Assembly (NCBI GenBank): GCA_902791945.1
Contig: CADAXR010000013.1
Location: forward strand, 1-60,515
Direction of reading: 5' to 3'
DNA length: 60,515 nt
Source of the DNA: an uncultured Bacteroidia bacterium
GTDB taxonomy: Bacteria > Bacteroidota > Bacteroidia > Bacteroidales > UBA932
This document shows positions 19,167 through 26,937 of the stretch, piece by piece. Both the position numbers and the translations under genes were made by a program. Under the pieces are notes generated by a model that worked only from the letters and a program-made list of their open reading frames with translations, did no database searches and was not told the DNA's origin. How positions within the stretch are numbered: position 1 is the first letter of the stretch; every line of letters starts with the position of its first letter.

Positions 19167-22100
19167 ATGAAATTCAATTACATATTTAAAACAGTTTTCC
19201 TTGCGGCGCTCGCTTTCGTGCTCGCTTCCTGCAACCGCGAATTCGAGGAGATCACCGAAATGGATCTCAGCCGCTGCCTTACTCCGACGGATCTCGGGGT
19301 CAGGGTCAGCATGGAGAACGGTGTCGATGTGACCTTCGACTGGAATGTCGGCAAGGATGCTGAAAACTACAACCTTGTTGTCTATTCCGACGAGGAGATG
19401 ACCACCGAGATCCTCAATGAGGAAATCCCCGCATCCGAGGTCCCGTTCGTCACGACCCTTTCCGCCGACCAGCAGTGCTGGTTCAAGGTCAGGGCCATTT
19501 CCTCCAAGAGGGATGCCTCCGCCTGGGCTGTCTTCGACGGCTCCTTCAAGACCTTCGCGGTCGCGAGCAATCTCTTCCCGGAGATCACAGGCCGCACGGC
19601 CACTTCCGTGACTATGAAATGGTCGAAGGAATTTTCCGACTCCGAAAAAGTGACCCACATCACCTGCACACCCGTCAATGGCGGCGACGCCGTTACCTAT
19701 GAGCTCACTGAAGCCGACATCGCGGCCGGCGAGGCCACTGTCGAAGGGCTTACGGCCTCCACGGAGTATCAGGTCGTTCTCTTCCTGTCGAGCGCTTCCT
19801 GCGGCGGTGTCGACGCCTGGACTATGGCAGATCCCGAGGGACTCACCGTGATTACCACGGCCGAGGCTCTCAAGGCCGCGTTCGCAGACGGCGGCAACTA
19901 CCTGCTCAAATACAGCGATACTCCCTACAAGATGGAGACAGTCGTCGCCAAGGCGGCCATCAAGCTGGTCGGCGAACTTTCCGCCGACGGCAAGCGCCCT
20001 GTGATCAGCGGTGCAATCAGCCTCAACAGCGACCTGAACGCCCCGGAGGGCGACCTGTATTTCGAAGGCGTCGAGTTCAACGGAGCTCCTTCCTACAACC
20101 GCGTCATCGACCAGCTTGCCGGCACGACTCCCATTGTCCGTGACATCAAGTTCGTCAACTGCCGCATCACCGCCTACGTCCGTGGTCTGCTTTCCGACGG
20201 CAACAACGACGCCGTGGCGACCATCAATGAGCTTTGCTTCGACTCCTGCGAGATCGACAATATCTCGGGCAGCGGCGGCGACTGTTTCGACATTCGCAAG
20301 TCCATCAATCTCGGCACCCTCAAGTTTGTCAACAACACGATCTTTGACGGTATGCGGACGTTCTTCCGTATCGATGCCAACGCGAATATCAAGATTACCG
20401 ATTTCGTGTTCGATAACAACACCGTAAAGAGCATCAGCACTATGAACGACAGCAACAACAGGGGAATCTTCGCCATCCGCGTAGCTACCAATATGTCCCT
20501 GAAGAAGAACCTCTTCCTCTGGATGGATGGCGGCAAGGAAACCGGTGACTATTGCCAGTTGTTCCAGAACAACGGCAACACTGTAGTCCCCACCCTCACA
20601 GCTTCCGGCAACTACGCTTATGCTCAGGGTAACGATTTCTTCGCCAAGGTCGATGCGGCCACCGCAGGATTCACAGTCCTCGACGCCGACCCGTGCTTCA
20701 ACTCGAAGGGCAATTTCTTCCAGCTTTCCAACCAGGATCTCATCTCCAAGAAGGTAGGAGCCTCCAAGTGGTGGATCCCTTACGAGGAGCAGGAGGAAGA
20801 CCTGACGCAGAACGTCCTTGAGGGCGCCCACGTTTGGAACTTCGCCGACGCTACGCTCTTTGCGGGCGATGTCAAGAACTCCCGCGTCCGCGACGAGCTC
20901 CTTCTCGTCGGCACCGAGGCTGTTCCGATGAACGCCGACGGCGCTATCAAGTTCCTTTCCGAGGCTGAAAAGACTAAGAAAGGTGTTCCTACAGCAGGCT
21001 ACGTTTCCTTTAAGGTCAATACCCCCGGTTCTGTCGATCTCGAGGTCGTGGACGGAAACGGCAGCGGCGTTACCGTAGCCCTCTACGACGACAGCGGCTT
21101 TGCCGTCAAGGGCGGCGCAGCGGTCGCGGCCGGTGCCGGTGTACAGAAGATCCTCATCCCTGCGGTTGAGGGAGAAGGCACGGTTTACGTCTATCCTACC
21201 GCAGCAGTAACCCTTAAGCAGCTGGCATGGAGCCTCGACTCCGAAGGCGGCAACAAGGTCCTTGCAGCCCCTCAGCCGGTCGCTGAGCCCGTGACCCTGA
21301 CCGAAGGTGACGAGGCCGATGTCGTCTTCACCTGGGAAGCGGTCCCGAACGCCGCTGCTTACATGGTCTCCTTCAACAAGAAGTCTCCTGTCAAGCAGAC
21401 GGAACTCAGCGTCACAGTCCCCGGAGCGACAATCGCCGCTCTCAGCGCCGGTCTTTACAACTTCACAGTGACGGCCGTCCCCGCCGAGGATGATATCTAC
21501 TACACCGAGTCTCAGGCCGGTAAGGCTTCCATCGCCATCCAGCCCAAGGGCGGCAGCGGGCCTGTCACCGAGACTCTCACCTGGGACTTCTCCGATGCAG
21601 ACTGGCAGGCAAAGCTTGCTGAGTGGCATTCGACCGCCAATGACAACTTCACGATGGACCCTGCGGCCACGTTCAACGGACTGACGTTCTACTCAAAGAC
21701 TTCTTCAAAGTGGTACAAGGTTGCTATCGATAATGTTGACTACTACTATATCCAGTTCGGTGGCAAGGGAGTTAACTCCGACACCGGCAACCTCGACCGC
21801 TACTTCAAGTTTACGGCTCCTTATGCCGGTACGCTGAAGGCGCTCGTGAGCAACGGTAGCGGCACGGCGGATATGTCCCGTAAGGTTTACGTTAAAGTTG
21901 GTGATGGCGACGCCCAGGAGGTCGCCGGCGGTTTCGCCTCGACAGCTCCTGATTATGTCGAATTCTCTGTTGACGCGGGTGATGTTTATATCTCTACCAC
22001 AGGCAACGGCCTCCGCTTCCTCAAGATCGAGTTTACCTACACCTATACCCCCGAAGAAGAAGAACCGATCGAATATGACTGGAACTTCTCCGACGCTGAC

Positions 22101-22541
22101 TGGCAGGCAAAACTTGCCGAGTGGCATTCGACCTCCAATGACAACTTCACGATGGACCCTGCGGCCACGTTCAACGGACTGACGTTCTACTCAAAGACTT
22201 CTTCGAAGTGGTACAAGGTTACCATCGATAGTGTGGATTATTACTATATCCAGTTCGGTGGCAAGGGACTCAACTCCGACACCGGCAATCTAGACCGCTA
22301 CTTCAAGTTCACGGCACCGAAGGCGGGTACGCTGAGAATGCTCGTGAGCAACGGCAGCGGTACGGCTGATATGACCCGTAAGGTTTACGTTAAAGTTGGT
22401 GAGGGCACCCCACAGGAGGTCGAAGGTGGTTTTGCCTCCACGGCTCCTGATTATGTCGAATTCTCTATTGATGCGGGTGATGTTTATATCTCTACCACAG
22501 GCAACGGCCTCCGCTTCCTTCGCATCCATTTCAGCGAGTAG
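19167..22541 (+). CDS. Large surface glycan-binding protein (FN3 + beta-helix + duplicated C-terminal module)
   Basis: A 1124-residue lipoprotein (Cys about 22) directly after SusD, where a surface glycan-binding protein is expected. Residues about 35-230 look like two FN3-type domains (VDVTFDWNVGKDAENYNLVV; SVTMKWSKEF). About 230-540 is a parallel beta-helix region of the DUF4957/DUF5123 type seen in pectin loci of Bacteroides. Another FN3-like domain follows (about 710-795). The end consists of two nearly identical modules (806 onward and 972 onward, period 166 residues). No lyase active site is evident, so binding rather than catalysis is inferred. Confidence 0.72.
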   Translation: MKFNYIFKTVFLAALAFVLASCNREFEEITEMDLSRCLTPTDLGVRVSMENGVDVTFDWNVGKDAENYNLVVYSDEEMTTEILNEEIPASEVPFVTTLSADQQCWFKVRAISSKRDASAWAVFDGSFKTFAVASNLFPEITGRTATSVTMKWSKEFSDSEKVTHITCTPVNGGDAVTYELTEADIAAGEATVEGLTASTEYQVVLFLSSASCGGVDAWTMADPEGLTVITTAEALKAAFADGGNYLLKYSDTPYKMETVVAKAAIKLVGELSADGKRPVISGAISLNSDLNAPEGDLYFEGVEFNGAPSYNRVIDQLAGTTPIVRDIKFVNCRITAYVRGLLSDGNNDAVATINELCFDSCEIDNISGSGGDCFDIRKSINLGTLKFVNNTIFDGMRTFFRIDANANIKITDFVFDNNTVKSISTMNDSNNRGIFAIRVATNMSLKKNLFLWMDGGKETGDYCQLFQNNGNTVVPTLTASGNYAYAQGNDFFAKVDAATAGFTVLDADPCFNSKGNFFQLSNQDLISKKVGASKWWIPYEEQEEDLTQNVLEGAHVWNFADATLFAGDVKNSRVRDELLLVGTEAVPMNADGAIKFLSEAEKTKKGVPTAGYVSFKVNTPGSVDLEVVDGNGSGVTVALYDDSGFAVKGGAAVAAGAGVQKILIPAVEGEGTVYVYPTAAVTLKQLAWSLDSEGGNKVLAAPQPVAEPVTLTEGDEADVVFTWEAVPNAAAYMVSFNKKSPVKQTELSVTVPGATIAALSAGLYNFTVTAVPAEDDIYYTESQAGKASIAIQPKGGSGPVTETLTWDFSDADWQAKLAEWHSTANDNFTMDPAATFNGLTFYSKTSSKWYKVAIDNVDYYYIQFGGKGVNSDTGNLDRYFKFTAPYAGTLKALVSNGSGTADMSRKVYVKVGDGDAQEVAGGFASTAPDYVEFSVDAGDVYISTTGNGLRFLKIEFTYTYTPEEEEPIEYDWNFSDADWQAKLAEWHSTSNDNFTMDPAATFNGLTFYSKTSSKWYKVTIDSVDYYYIQFGGKGLNSDTGNLDRYFKFTAPKAGTLRMLVSNGSGTADMTRKVYVKVGEGTPQEVEGGFASTAPDYVEFSIDAGDVYISTTGNGLRFLRIHFSE
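21582..22541 (+). repeat. In-gene tandem duplication, 498-bp period
   Basis: Copy 1 begins at 21582 and copy 2 at 22080, both with W-[DN]-FSDADWQAKLAEWHST. Long stretches are identical at the DNA level, including many third codon positions (for example around the NGLTFYSKTSSKWYKV region), so the duplication is recent or kept alike by gene conversion. The spacer between copies is Glu/Pro-rich. Confidence 0.9.
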
Positions 22542-22561
22542 CCCTCCCTGAATCGATTCAG

Positions 22562-22592
22562 ACCGGTCCCGATTTTTCGAGACCGGTTTTTT
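22562..22592 (+). terminator. Rho-independent terminator after the SusCD unit
   Basis: An 11-bp stem (ACCGGTCCCGA / TCGAGACCGGT, one mismatch) with a TTTT loop and six T, 20 bases after the surface-protein stop. Confidence 0.85.
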
Positions 22593-22619
22593 CTTGTCAT
22601 TTCTTTTTAGTCATTTATT

Positions 22620-22647
22620 GTCATTTCGAGCGAAGTCGAGAAATCTC
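22620..22647 (+). repeat. Dispersed palindromic repeat, intergenic copy 1
   Basis: GTCATTTCGAGCG followed by AAG and TCGAGAAATCTC. It can fold on itself (TTTCGA... TCGAGAAA). Copies recur at 23523, inside uxaA and inside mtaB. Two shorter GTCATTT stretches precede it at about 22596 and 22610. Confidence 0.75.
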
Positions 22648-22674
22648 TTGTTTGCTATAATCACAATAAATGTG

Positions 22675-22682
22675 TATATTTG
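22675..22682 (+). promoter_or_regulatory. -7 promoter box (TATATTTG) of kduD-kduI, with TTTG at -33
   Basis: TATATTTG at 22675 and TTTG at 22651-22654 are 20 bases apart, the best full match to a Bacteroidetes promoter in the window. No operator of the A-D type lies here. Confidence 0.72.
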
Positions 22683-22714
22683 AAAGATTCTGAAACCAAC
22701 TAAAAACATCTTAT

Positions 22715-23518
22715 ATGGCAAACCCCTTTTCACTTGAAGGAAAGAACGCCTGGATCACGGGCGCTTCCTACGGAATCGGCTTCAACATCGCCAAGGCGTT
22801 CGTCGCGGCCGGCATCAAGAACATCATCTTCAATGACATCAACGAAGCCGCTCTCGAAAGGGGCCTCGCCAACTACAAGGAGGCCGGGATCGAGAACGTC
22901 AAGGGCTATGTCTGCGACGTGACCGACGAGGTCGCCGTCAAGGCGCTCGTGGAGAAAATCCACGCTGAGGTCGGCCAGATCGACATCCTCGTCAACAACG
23001 CCGGCATCATCAAGCGCATCCCTATGCACGAGATGGAGCGCAGGGATTTCCAGCAGGTTATCGACGTGGACCTCGTGGCTCCGTTCATCGTTTCCAGCGC
23101 CGTGCTTCCCGAGATGATGGAGCGCCGCGAGGGCAAGATCATCAACATCTGCTCGATGATGAGTGAGCTCGGCCGTGAGACTGTTTCGGCCTACGCCGCC
23201 GCAAAGGGAGGCCTCAAGATGCTGACCCGCAACATCTGCTCCGAGTACGGTGAGTACAACATCCAGTGCAACGGCATCGGCCCCGGCTACATCGCCACTC
23301 CGCAGACCGCTCCGCTCCGCGAGCGTCAGCCCGACGGCAGCCGTCACCCCTTCGACAGTTTCATCTGCGCCAAGACCCCTGCAGGTCGCTGGCTCGATCC
23401 TTCAGAGCTCGGCGGACCCGCCGTCTTCCTCGCCTCGCACGCCTCCGATGCGGTCAACGGCCACATCCTCTACGTCGACGGCGGTATCCTTGCATATATC
23501 GGCAAACAACCCCAGTAG
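22715..23518 (+). CDS. kduD: 2-keto-3-deoxygluconate 5-dehydrogenase (SDR family)
   Basis: A 267-residue short-chain dehydrogenase. TGASYGIG near the N-terminus is the NAD(P) loop, NNAG (about 90) and YAAAK (about 160) carry the catalytic residues. SDR enzymes of this group include gluconate 5-dehydrogenase and KduD; the adjacent kduI makes KduD the likely role: reduction of 2,5-diketo-3-deoxygluconate to 2-keto-3-deoxygluconate. It heads a three-gene unit with its own strong promoter. Confidence 0.87.
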   Translation: MANPFSLEGKNAWITGASYGIGFNIAKAFVAAGIKNIIFNDINEAALERGLANYKEAGIENVKGYVCDVTDEVAVKALVEKIHAEVGQIDILVNNAGIIKRIPMHEMERRDFQQVIDVDLVAPFIVSSAVLPEMMERREGKIINICSMMSELGRETVSAYAAAKGGLKMLTRNICSEYGEYNIQCNGIGPGYIATPQTAPLRERQPDGSRHPFDSFICAKTPAGRWLDPSELGGPAVFLASHASDAVNGHILYVDGGILAYIGKQPQ

Positions 23519-23522
23519 CCCT

Positions 23523-23550
23523 GGCATTTCGAGCGAAGTCGAGAAATCTA
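23523..23550 (+). repeat. Dispersed palindromic repeat, intergenic copy 2
   Basis: GGCATTTCGAGCG, AAG, TCGAGAAATCTA fills most of the 44-base gap between kduD and kduI. Nearly identical to the copy at 22620. Confidence 0.75.
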
Positions 23551-23562
23551 AAGTTCAAACGT

Positions 23563-24408
23563 ATGGCAAAAATCAACTGCACAGTTCGTCAGGCGTCGAG
23601 CAACGTCGATGCGAAGCACTACGACACCGAGCGTATCCGCCGGGAGTATCTCGTTGAGAATGTGATGGTTCCGGACGAGATCAATATGGTTTATTCAATG
23701 TTCGACCGCATAGTCGCGGGCGGGGCTGTTCCCGTCAAGGAAGAGTTGGTGCTTCTCCCGCCGGAGATCCTCCGTGCGGAGTTCTTCACCCAGCGCCGCG
23801 AGGTCGGTATAATCAATGTCGGCGGTCCCGGCAGCGTCAAAGTAGGGGAGGAGGTCTATCACCTCGACACCAAAGAGGCCCTCTATGTCGGACGTGGCAA
23901 CAGGCACATCTCTTTCTGCAGCGATTCCCCCGAGGCTCCCGCCCATTTCTATTTCAACAGCGCGACGGCACATAAGGAGACCGGCATCAAGAAGGTCTCG
24001 AAGAAGGATGCTGTCGTTATGCACCTCGGGTCCCTCGAGGAGAGCAACGAGAGGACGATCAACCGCCTCCTCGTCAAGGAAGTCGTTCCTTGCTGCCAGC
24101 TCCAGATGGGCATGACCGAGCTCGCTCCGGGCTCCACCTGGAACACGATGCCGGCCCACACCCACGACCGCCGTATGGAAGTCTATTTCTACTTCGAGCT
24201 CCCTTCGGACGCCGCCGTCTGCCACTTCATGGGCGAGCCTCAGGAGACAAGGCACATCTGGATGCACAACGAGCAGGCTGTCATCAGCCCGCAGTGGAGC
24301 ATCCACGCCGCCTGTGCGACCCGCAACTATACCTTCATCTGGGGTATGTGCGGCGAGAACGACGACTACGGCGACATGGACGGCTGCGCCACCACAGATC
24401 TCCGCTAG
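23563..24408 (+). CDS. kduI: 5-keto-4-deoxyuronate isomerase
   Basis: A 281-residue cupin-fold isomerase converting 5-keto-4-deoxyuronate to 2,5-diketo-3-deoxygluconate. The ATG of MAKINCTVRQASSNVDAKHYDTE begins the family; the frame is open far upstream inside kduD, but that part is antisense-type noise. The zinc site HTHDRRME (His/His/Glu about 199, 201, 206) and a later His (SIHAACATRNY) agree with the E. coli enzyme. Substrate comes from PL1 plus GH105 action. Confidence 0.94.
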   Translation: MAKINCTVRQASSNVDAKHYDTERIRREYLVENVMVPDEINMVYSMFDRIVAGGAVPVKEELVLLPPEILRAEFFTQRREVGIINVGGPGSVKVGEEVYHLDTKEALYVGRGNRHISFCSDSPEAPAHFYFNSATAHKETGIKKVSKKDAVVMHLGSLEESNERTINRLLVKEVVPCCQLQMGMTELAPGSTWNTMPAHTHDRRMEVYFYFELPSDAAVCHFMGEPQETRHIWMHNEQAVISPQWSIHAACATRNYTFIWGMCGENDDYGDMDGCATTDLR

Positions 24409-24410
24409 AT

Positions 24411-25274
24411 ATGAAAAAATATCTGATTCTCCTTTGCGTCGCGCTCCTGGCGCTGGCGTGCAAGGCGCCGGAGCCTAAGGTGATGGCGCGCTTCGTCCCC
24501 GAGAGGGCGGACGACTTCGTGTTCGAGAACAATCTTGTGGCCGGCCGTTTCTACGGCAAGGCGCTGGAGGGTAACCCGACCTCGCCCGGAGTCGATATCT
24601 GGGTTAAGCTCCCCGGCAAGCTGGTCGCCAACGACTGGTACGCCCACGAGCAGGAGGAGTCCGGCTACTACCACAAGGACCACGGCGGAAAGGACTGCTA
24701 CAAAGTGGCGGTCTCTCTCGGCGGCGGTGCCTCCGTGCCGCTCATCGACTCGGCCCTGGCCTACCCGGCGACCAACTACCGTTCCTACGAGGTGCTCGAG
24801 GAGAAGCCCGACAGAGTGGTCTTCGTGCTGCATTATCCCGCCTGGGATGCCGCCGGAGGCATATCCGTCGCTCTCGACAAGAAGATAACCGTCGTTCCCG
24901 ACACCTATTTCATCGAGGCCGAGGACACTTATACCTTCAGCGGAGCGGATTCTCTCGTGATTGCTGCGGGTATCAAGCTTCACGGCGCCCAGGAAACGGT
25001 TGTCGAGAGCCTTTCCGGCTCCGACCGCTACGCCATCTGGGAGCGCGCTTCCGACCAGACCGTCGAGCCTGAGGACGGCCTTCTCGGCGTCGCCGTCGTG
25101 ATGCCCGGCGCGGACGGGATTTCCATCCGCGAGGACCTCGACCATGCACTTGTCCTGAAGAAGATCGCTTCCGGAGAGCCCGTCCGCTACTTCTTCGGCT
25201 CCTGCTGGTCGAAAGGCGACATCGCCGATGCTTCCTCCTGGTTCGACCTCGTTGCGACCGTGGAGTGTAAGTAG
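24411..25274 (+). CDS. DUF4861 family lipoprotein
   Basis: A 287-residue lipoprotein (MKKYLILLCVALLALAC), two bases after kduI. The stretch PERADDFVFENNLVAGRFYGKALE matches the start of the DUF4861 family, which is common in Bacteroidetes uronic-acid loci and near PL/GH105 genes. The predicted beta-sandwich fold and the YPAWDAAGGISVALDKKITV region suggest carbohydrate contact. No reaction is assigned; an extracytoplasmic role in handling unsaturated uronates is inferred from context only. A strong terminator follows. Confidence 0.8.
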   Translation: MKKYLILLCVALLALACKAPEPKVMARFVPERADDFVFENNLVAGRFYGKALEGNPTSPGVDIWVKLPGKLVANDWYAHEQEESGYYHKDHGGKDCYKVAVSLGGGASVPLIDSALAYPATNYRSYEVLEEKPDRVVFVLHYPAWDAAGGISVALDKKITVVPDTYFIEAEDTYTFSGADSLVIAAGIKLHGAQETVVESLSGSDRYAIWERASDQTVEPEDGLLGVAVVMPGADGISIREDLDHALVLKKIASGEPVRYFFGSCWSKGDIADASSWFDLVATVECK

Positions 25275-25294
25275 CTGACAATCAGCCTTAAACT

Positions 25295-25339
25295 GAAAGT
25301 CTTTCCCTCTGTATTTCGGGGGAAAGACTTTCTTTTATT
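25295..25339 (+). terminator. Terminator between DUF4861 and uxaC
   Basis: Perfect 13-bp stem (GAAAGTCTTTCCC / GGGAAAGACTTTC) with a 12-base loop and TTTTATT behind. The upstream flank is less A-rich, so it mainly serves the plus strand but could also stop uxaC transcripts. Confidence 0.85.
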
Positions 25340-25392
25340 GCCTGATATTCAGGCTGTTATGCTCCACGGCACGAAACCGGGATCACGGCTTT

Positions 25393-26796
25393 TCAGAAGC
25401 CGAAGTAGCGGTCGGCGTTGTTGTAACAGATATCGCGGACCATCTGGTGGAGCTGTGCCATCTCGCTGCGGGGGAGCCTGCCTGACTCTACGTCGGCGCC
25501 GAGCACGTCGCAGAGAATCCTGCGGAAGTACTCGTGGCGGGGGTAGCTGAGGAAACTGCGGGAGTCGGTAAGCATGCCGACGAAGCGGCTCAGCAGGCCG
25601 AGGGCACTGAGGGCGTTCATCTGCTTGCGCATGCCGTCTTCCTGATCGAGGAACCACCAGCCGCTGCCGAGCTGCATCTTGCCGGGGAAGGTCCCGTCGT
25701 TGAAGGTGTAGGCCATCGTGGCGAAGACCTCGTTGTCCTTGGGGTTGAGGTTGTAGAGGATAGTCCTCGTGAGCTTGTCCTCGGAGGCCAGGCGGTTGAG
25801 GAAACGGTGGCCGGCGGCGGCTGTCGGGAGGTCGTGGATGGCGTCGTAACCGGTGTCGGGGCCGAGAATCTTGAACATTCTCGAATTGTTGTCCCTGATG
25901 GCTCCGATGTGGAACTGCTGGGCCCAGCCGCTAGCGTGGTCCATCACGGCGAACTCGTAGAGCATCGCACTGCGGAACTTTTCGAGTTCGTCGGCCGTCG
26001 GGGCTTTGCCGTCCAGGACTTTGCGGAAGATTGCATCAATCTCGGACTGGGTGTAATCTGCGGCGTAGAAGTTCTCAAGGCCGTGGTCGGAGAGCTTCGC
26101 TCCCATGGATGCGAAGAAATCGTGCCTTTTCTGCAGGGCGTCCATAAGGTCCGTGAAGGTGCGGATCTCGATGCCCGCCGCTTCGGAAAGTTTACCTATA
26201 TATGATTTATAGACTTCCGGCTTCTCGATGGCCATGGCCTTGTCGGGCCTCCAGGCCGGGACGACTTTGGTCCCGAACGGGTGCTCGGCGAGATACTTGT
26301 GGACGTGGAGGTCGTCGACGGGGTCGTCGGTCGTGCAGACGACCTTGACGTTGAATTTCTGCATAAGCCCCTGGGCGCGGAATTCGTCCTTCTGGAGCTT
26401 TTCGGTGCACTCGTCGTAGATTTCACGGGCGGTCTCCGGCTTGAGGATCTTGTTGATGCCGAAAGCGCGGGCAAGTTCGAGGTGGGTCCAATGGTAAAGG
26501 GGATTGCGGAAAGTGTAGGGAACGGTCGCCGCCCATTTTTCGAACTTCTCGTAGGAGGGCTTGTCGCCTGTAATGTAATCCTCGCTTACGCCGTTGCCTC
26601 TCATCGCTCTCCACTTGTAGTGGTCGCCGCCAAGCCAGATTTCGGTCAGGTCGCGGAACTTGTAGTTCGAGGCGATCATGTCCGGGATGAGGTGGCAGTG
26701 GTAGTCGATGATGGGCATCTGCTCTGCACTCTGGTGATAAAGCTCCTTCGCAGTGTCGCTGTGGAGCATGAAATCTTTACCTATAAATTCTTCCAT
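25393..26796 (-). CDS. uxaC: Uronate isomerase
   Basis: A 467-residue amidohydrolase-fold isomerase converting galacturonate to tagaturonate (and glucuronate to fructuronate). IIDYHCHLIPDMIA carries the HxH metal site; the conserved TTDDPVDDL and SWWFLDQEDGM segments are present. Length matches UxaC (about 470). Divergent from uxaB with operator C between them, so the first two steps of the galacturonate branch are switched together. Confidence 0.95.
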   Translation of the reverse strand: MEEFIGKDFMLHSDTAKELYHQSAEQMPIIDYHCHLIPDMIASNYKFRDLTEIWLGGDHYKWRAMRGNGVSEDYITGDKPSYEKFEKWAATVPYTFRNPLYHWTHLELARAFGINKILKPETAREIYDECTEKLQKDEFRAQGLMQKFNVKVVCTTDDPVDDLHVHKYLAEHPFGTKVVPAWRPDKAMAIEKPEVYKSYIGKLSEAAGIEIRTFTDLMDALQKRHDFFASMGAKLSDHGLENFYAADYTQSEIDAIFRKVLDGKAPTADELEKFRSAMLYEFAVMDHASGWAQQFHIGAIRDNNSRMFKILGPDTGYDAIHDLPTAAAGHRFLNRLASEDKLTRTILYNLNPKDNEVFATMAYTFNDGTFPGKMQLGSGWWFLDQEDGMRKQMNALSALGLLSRFVGMLTDSRSFLSYPRHEYFRRILCDVLGADVESGRLPRSEMAQLHQMVRDICYNNADRYFGF

Positions 26797-26825
26797 GATA
26801 TATAGAGGTGTTATTAGTTTTCCGG

Positions 26826-26833
26826 CATAAATA
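26826..26833 (-). promoter_or_regulatory. Possible -7 box for uxaC (TATTTATG, one mismatch)
   Basis: On the minus strand TATTTATG differs from TAnnTTTG at one place and lies 29 bases before the uxaC ATG. It is 17 bases from operator C, close to the 15-base spacing seen at susC and kdgK. Confidence 0.35.
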
Positions 26834-26850
26834 TAGCAACTTTTTCCTTA

Positions 26851-26872
26851 TTTCCGTGCACGGGCACGAAAA
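26851..26872 (+). promoter_or_regulatory. Operator-like palindrome C (uxaC/uxaB)
   Basis: TTTCCGTGCACGG, then GC, then ACGAAAA: same 22-bp motif with one change in the right half-site. It ends six bases before the uxaB -7 box and sits between the divergent uxaC and uxaB genes. Confidence 0.8.
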
Positions 26873-26878
26873 TTTTGT

Positions 26879-26886
26879 TATATTTG
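26879..26886 (+). promoter_or_regulatory. -7 promoter box (TATATTTG) of uxaB
   Basis: Matches TAnnTTTG, 51 bases before the uxaB ATG and six bases after operator C. Confidence 0.7.
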
Positions 26887-26937
26887 TAGGCGAGCCACAA
26901 TAACACTCCTTGCAAACTAACTAAAATATTTCATAGA

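Noticed and set aside
18417..21629. Very long open frame (1070 codons) opposite susD and the surface-protein gene
   Set aside because: Runs across two genes with clear signal peptides and motifs; its product is Gly/Asp/Val/Leu-rich without homologous motifs. A by-product of high GC at third positions.
23266..23562. Upstream extension of kduI into kduD
   Set aside because: Arg/Pro-rich translation out of frame with kduD; kduI homology begins at the ATG at 23563.
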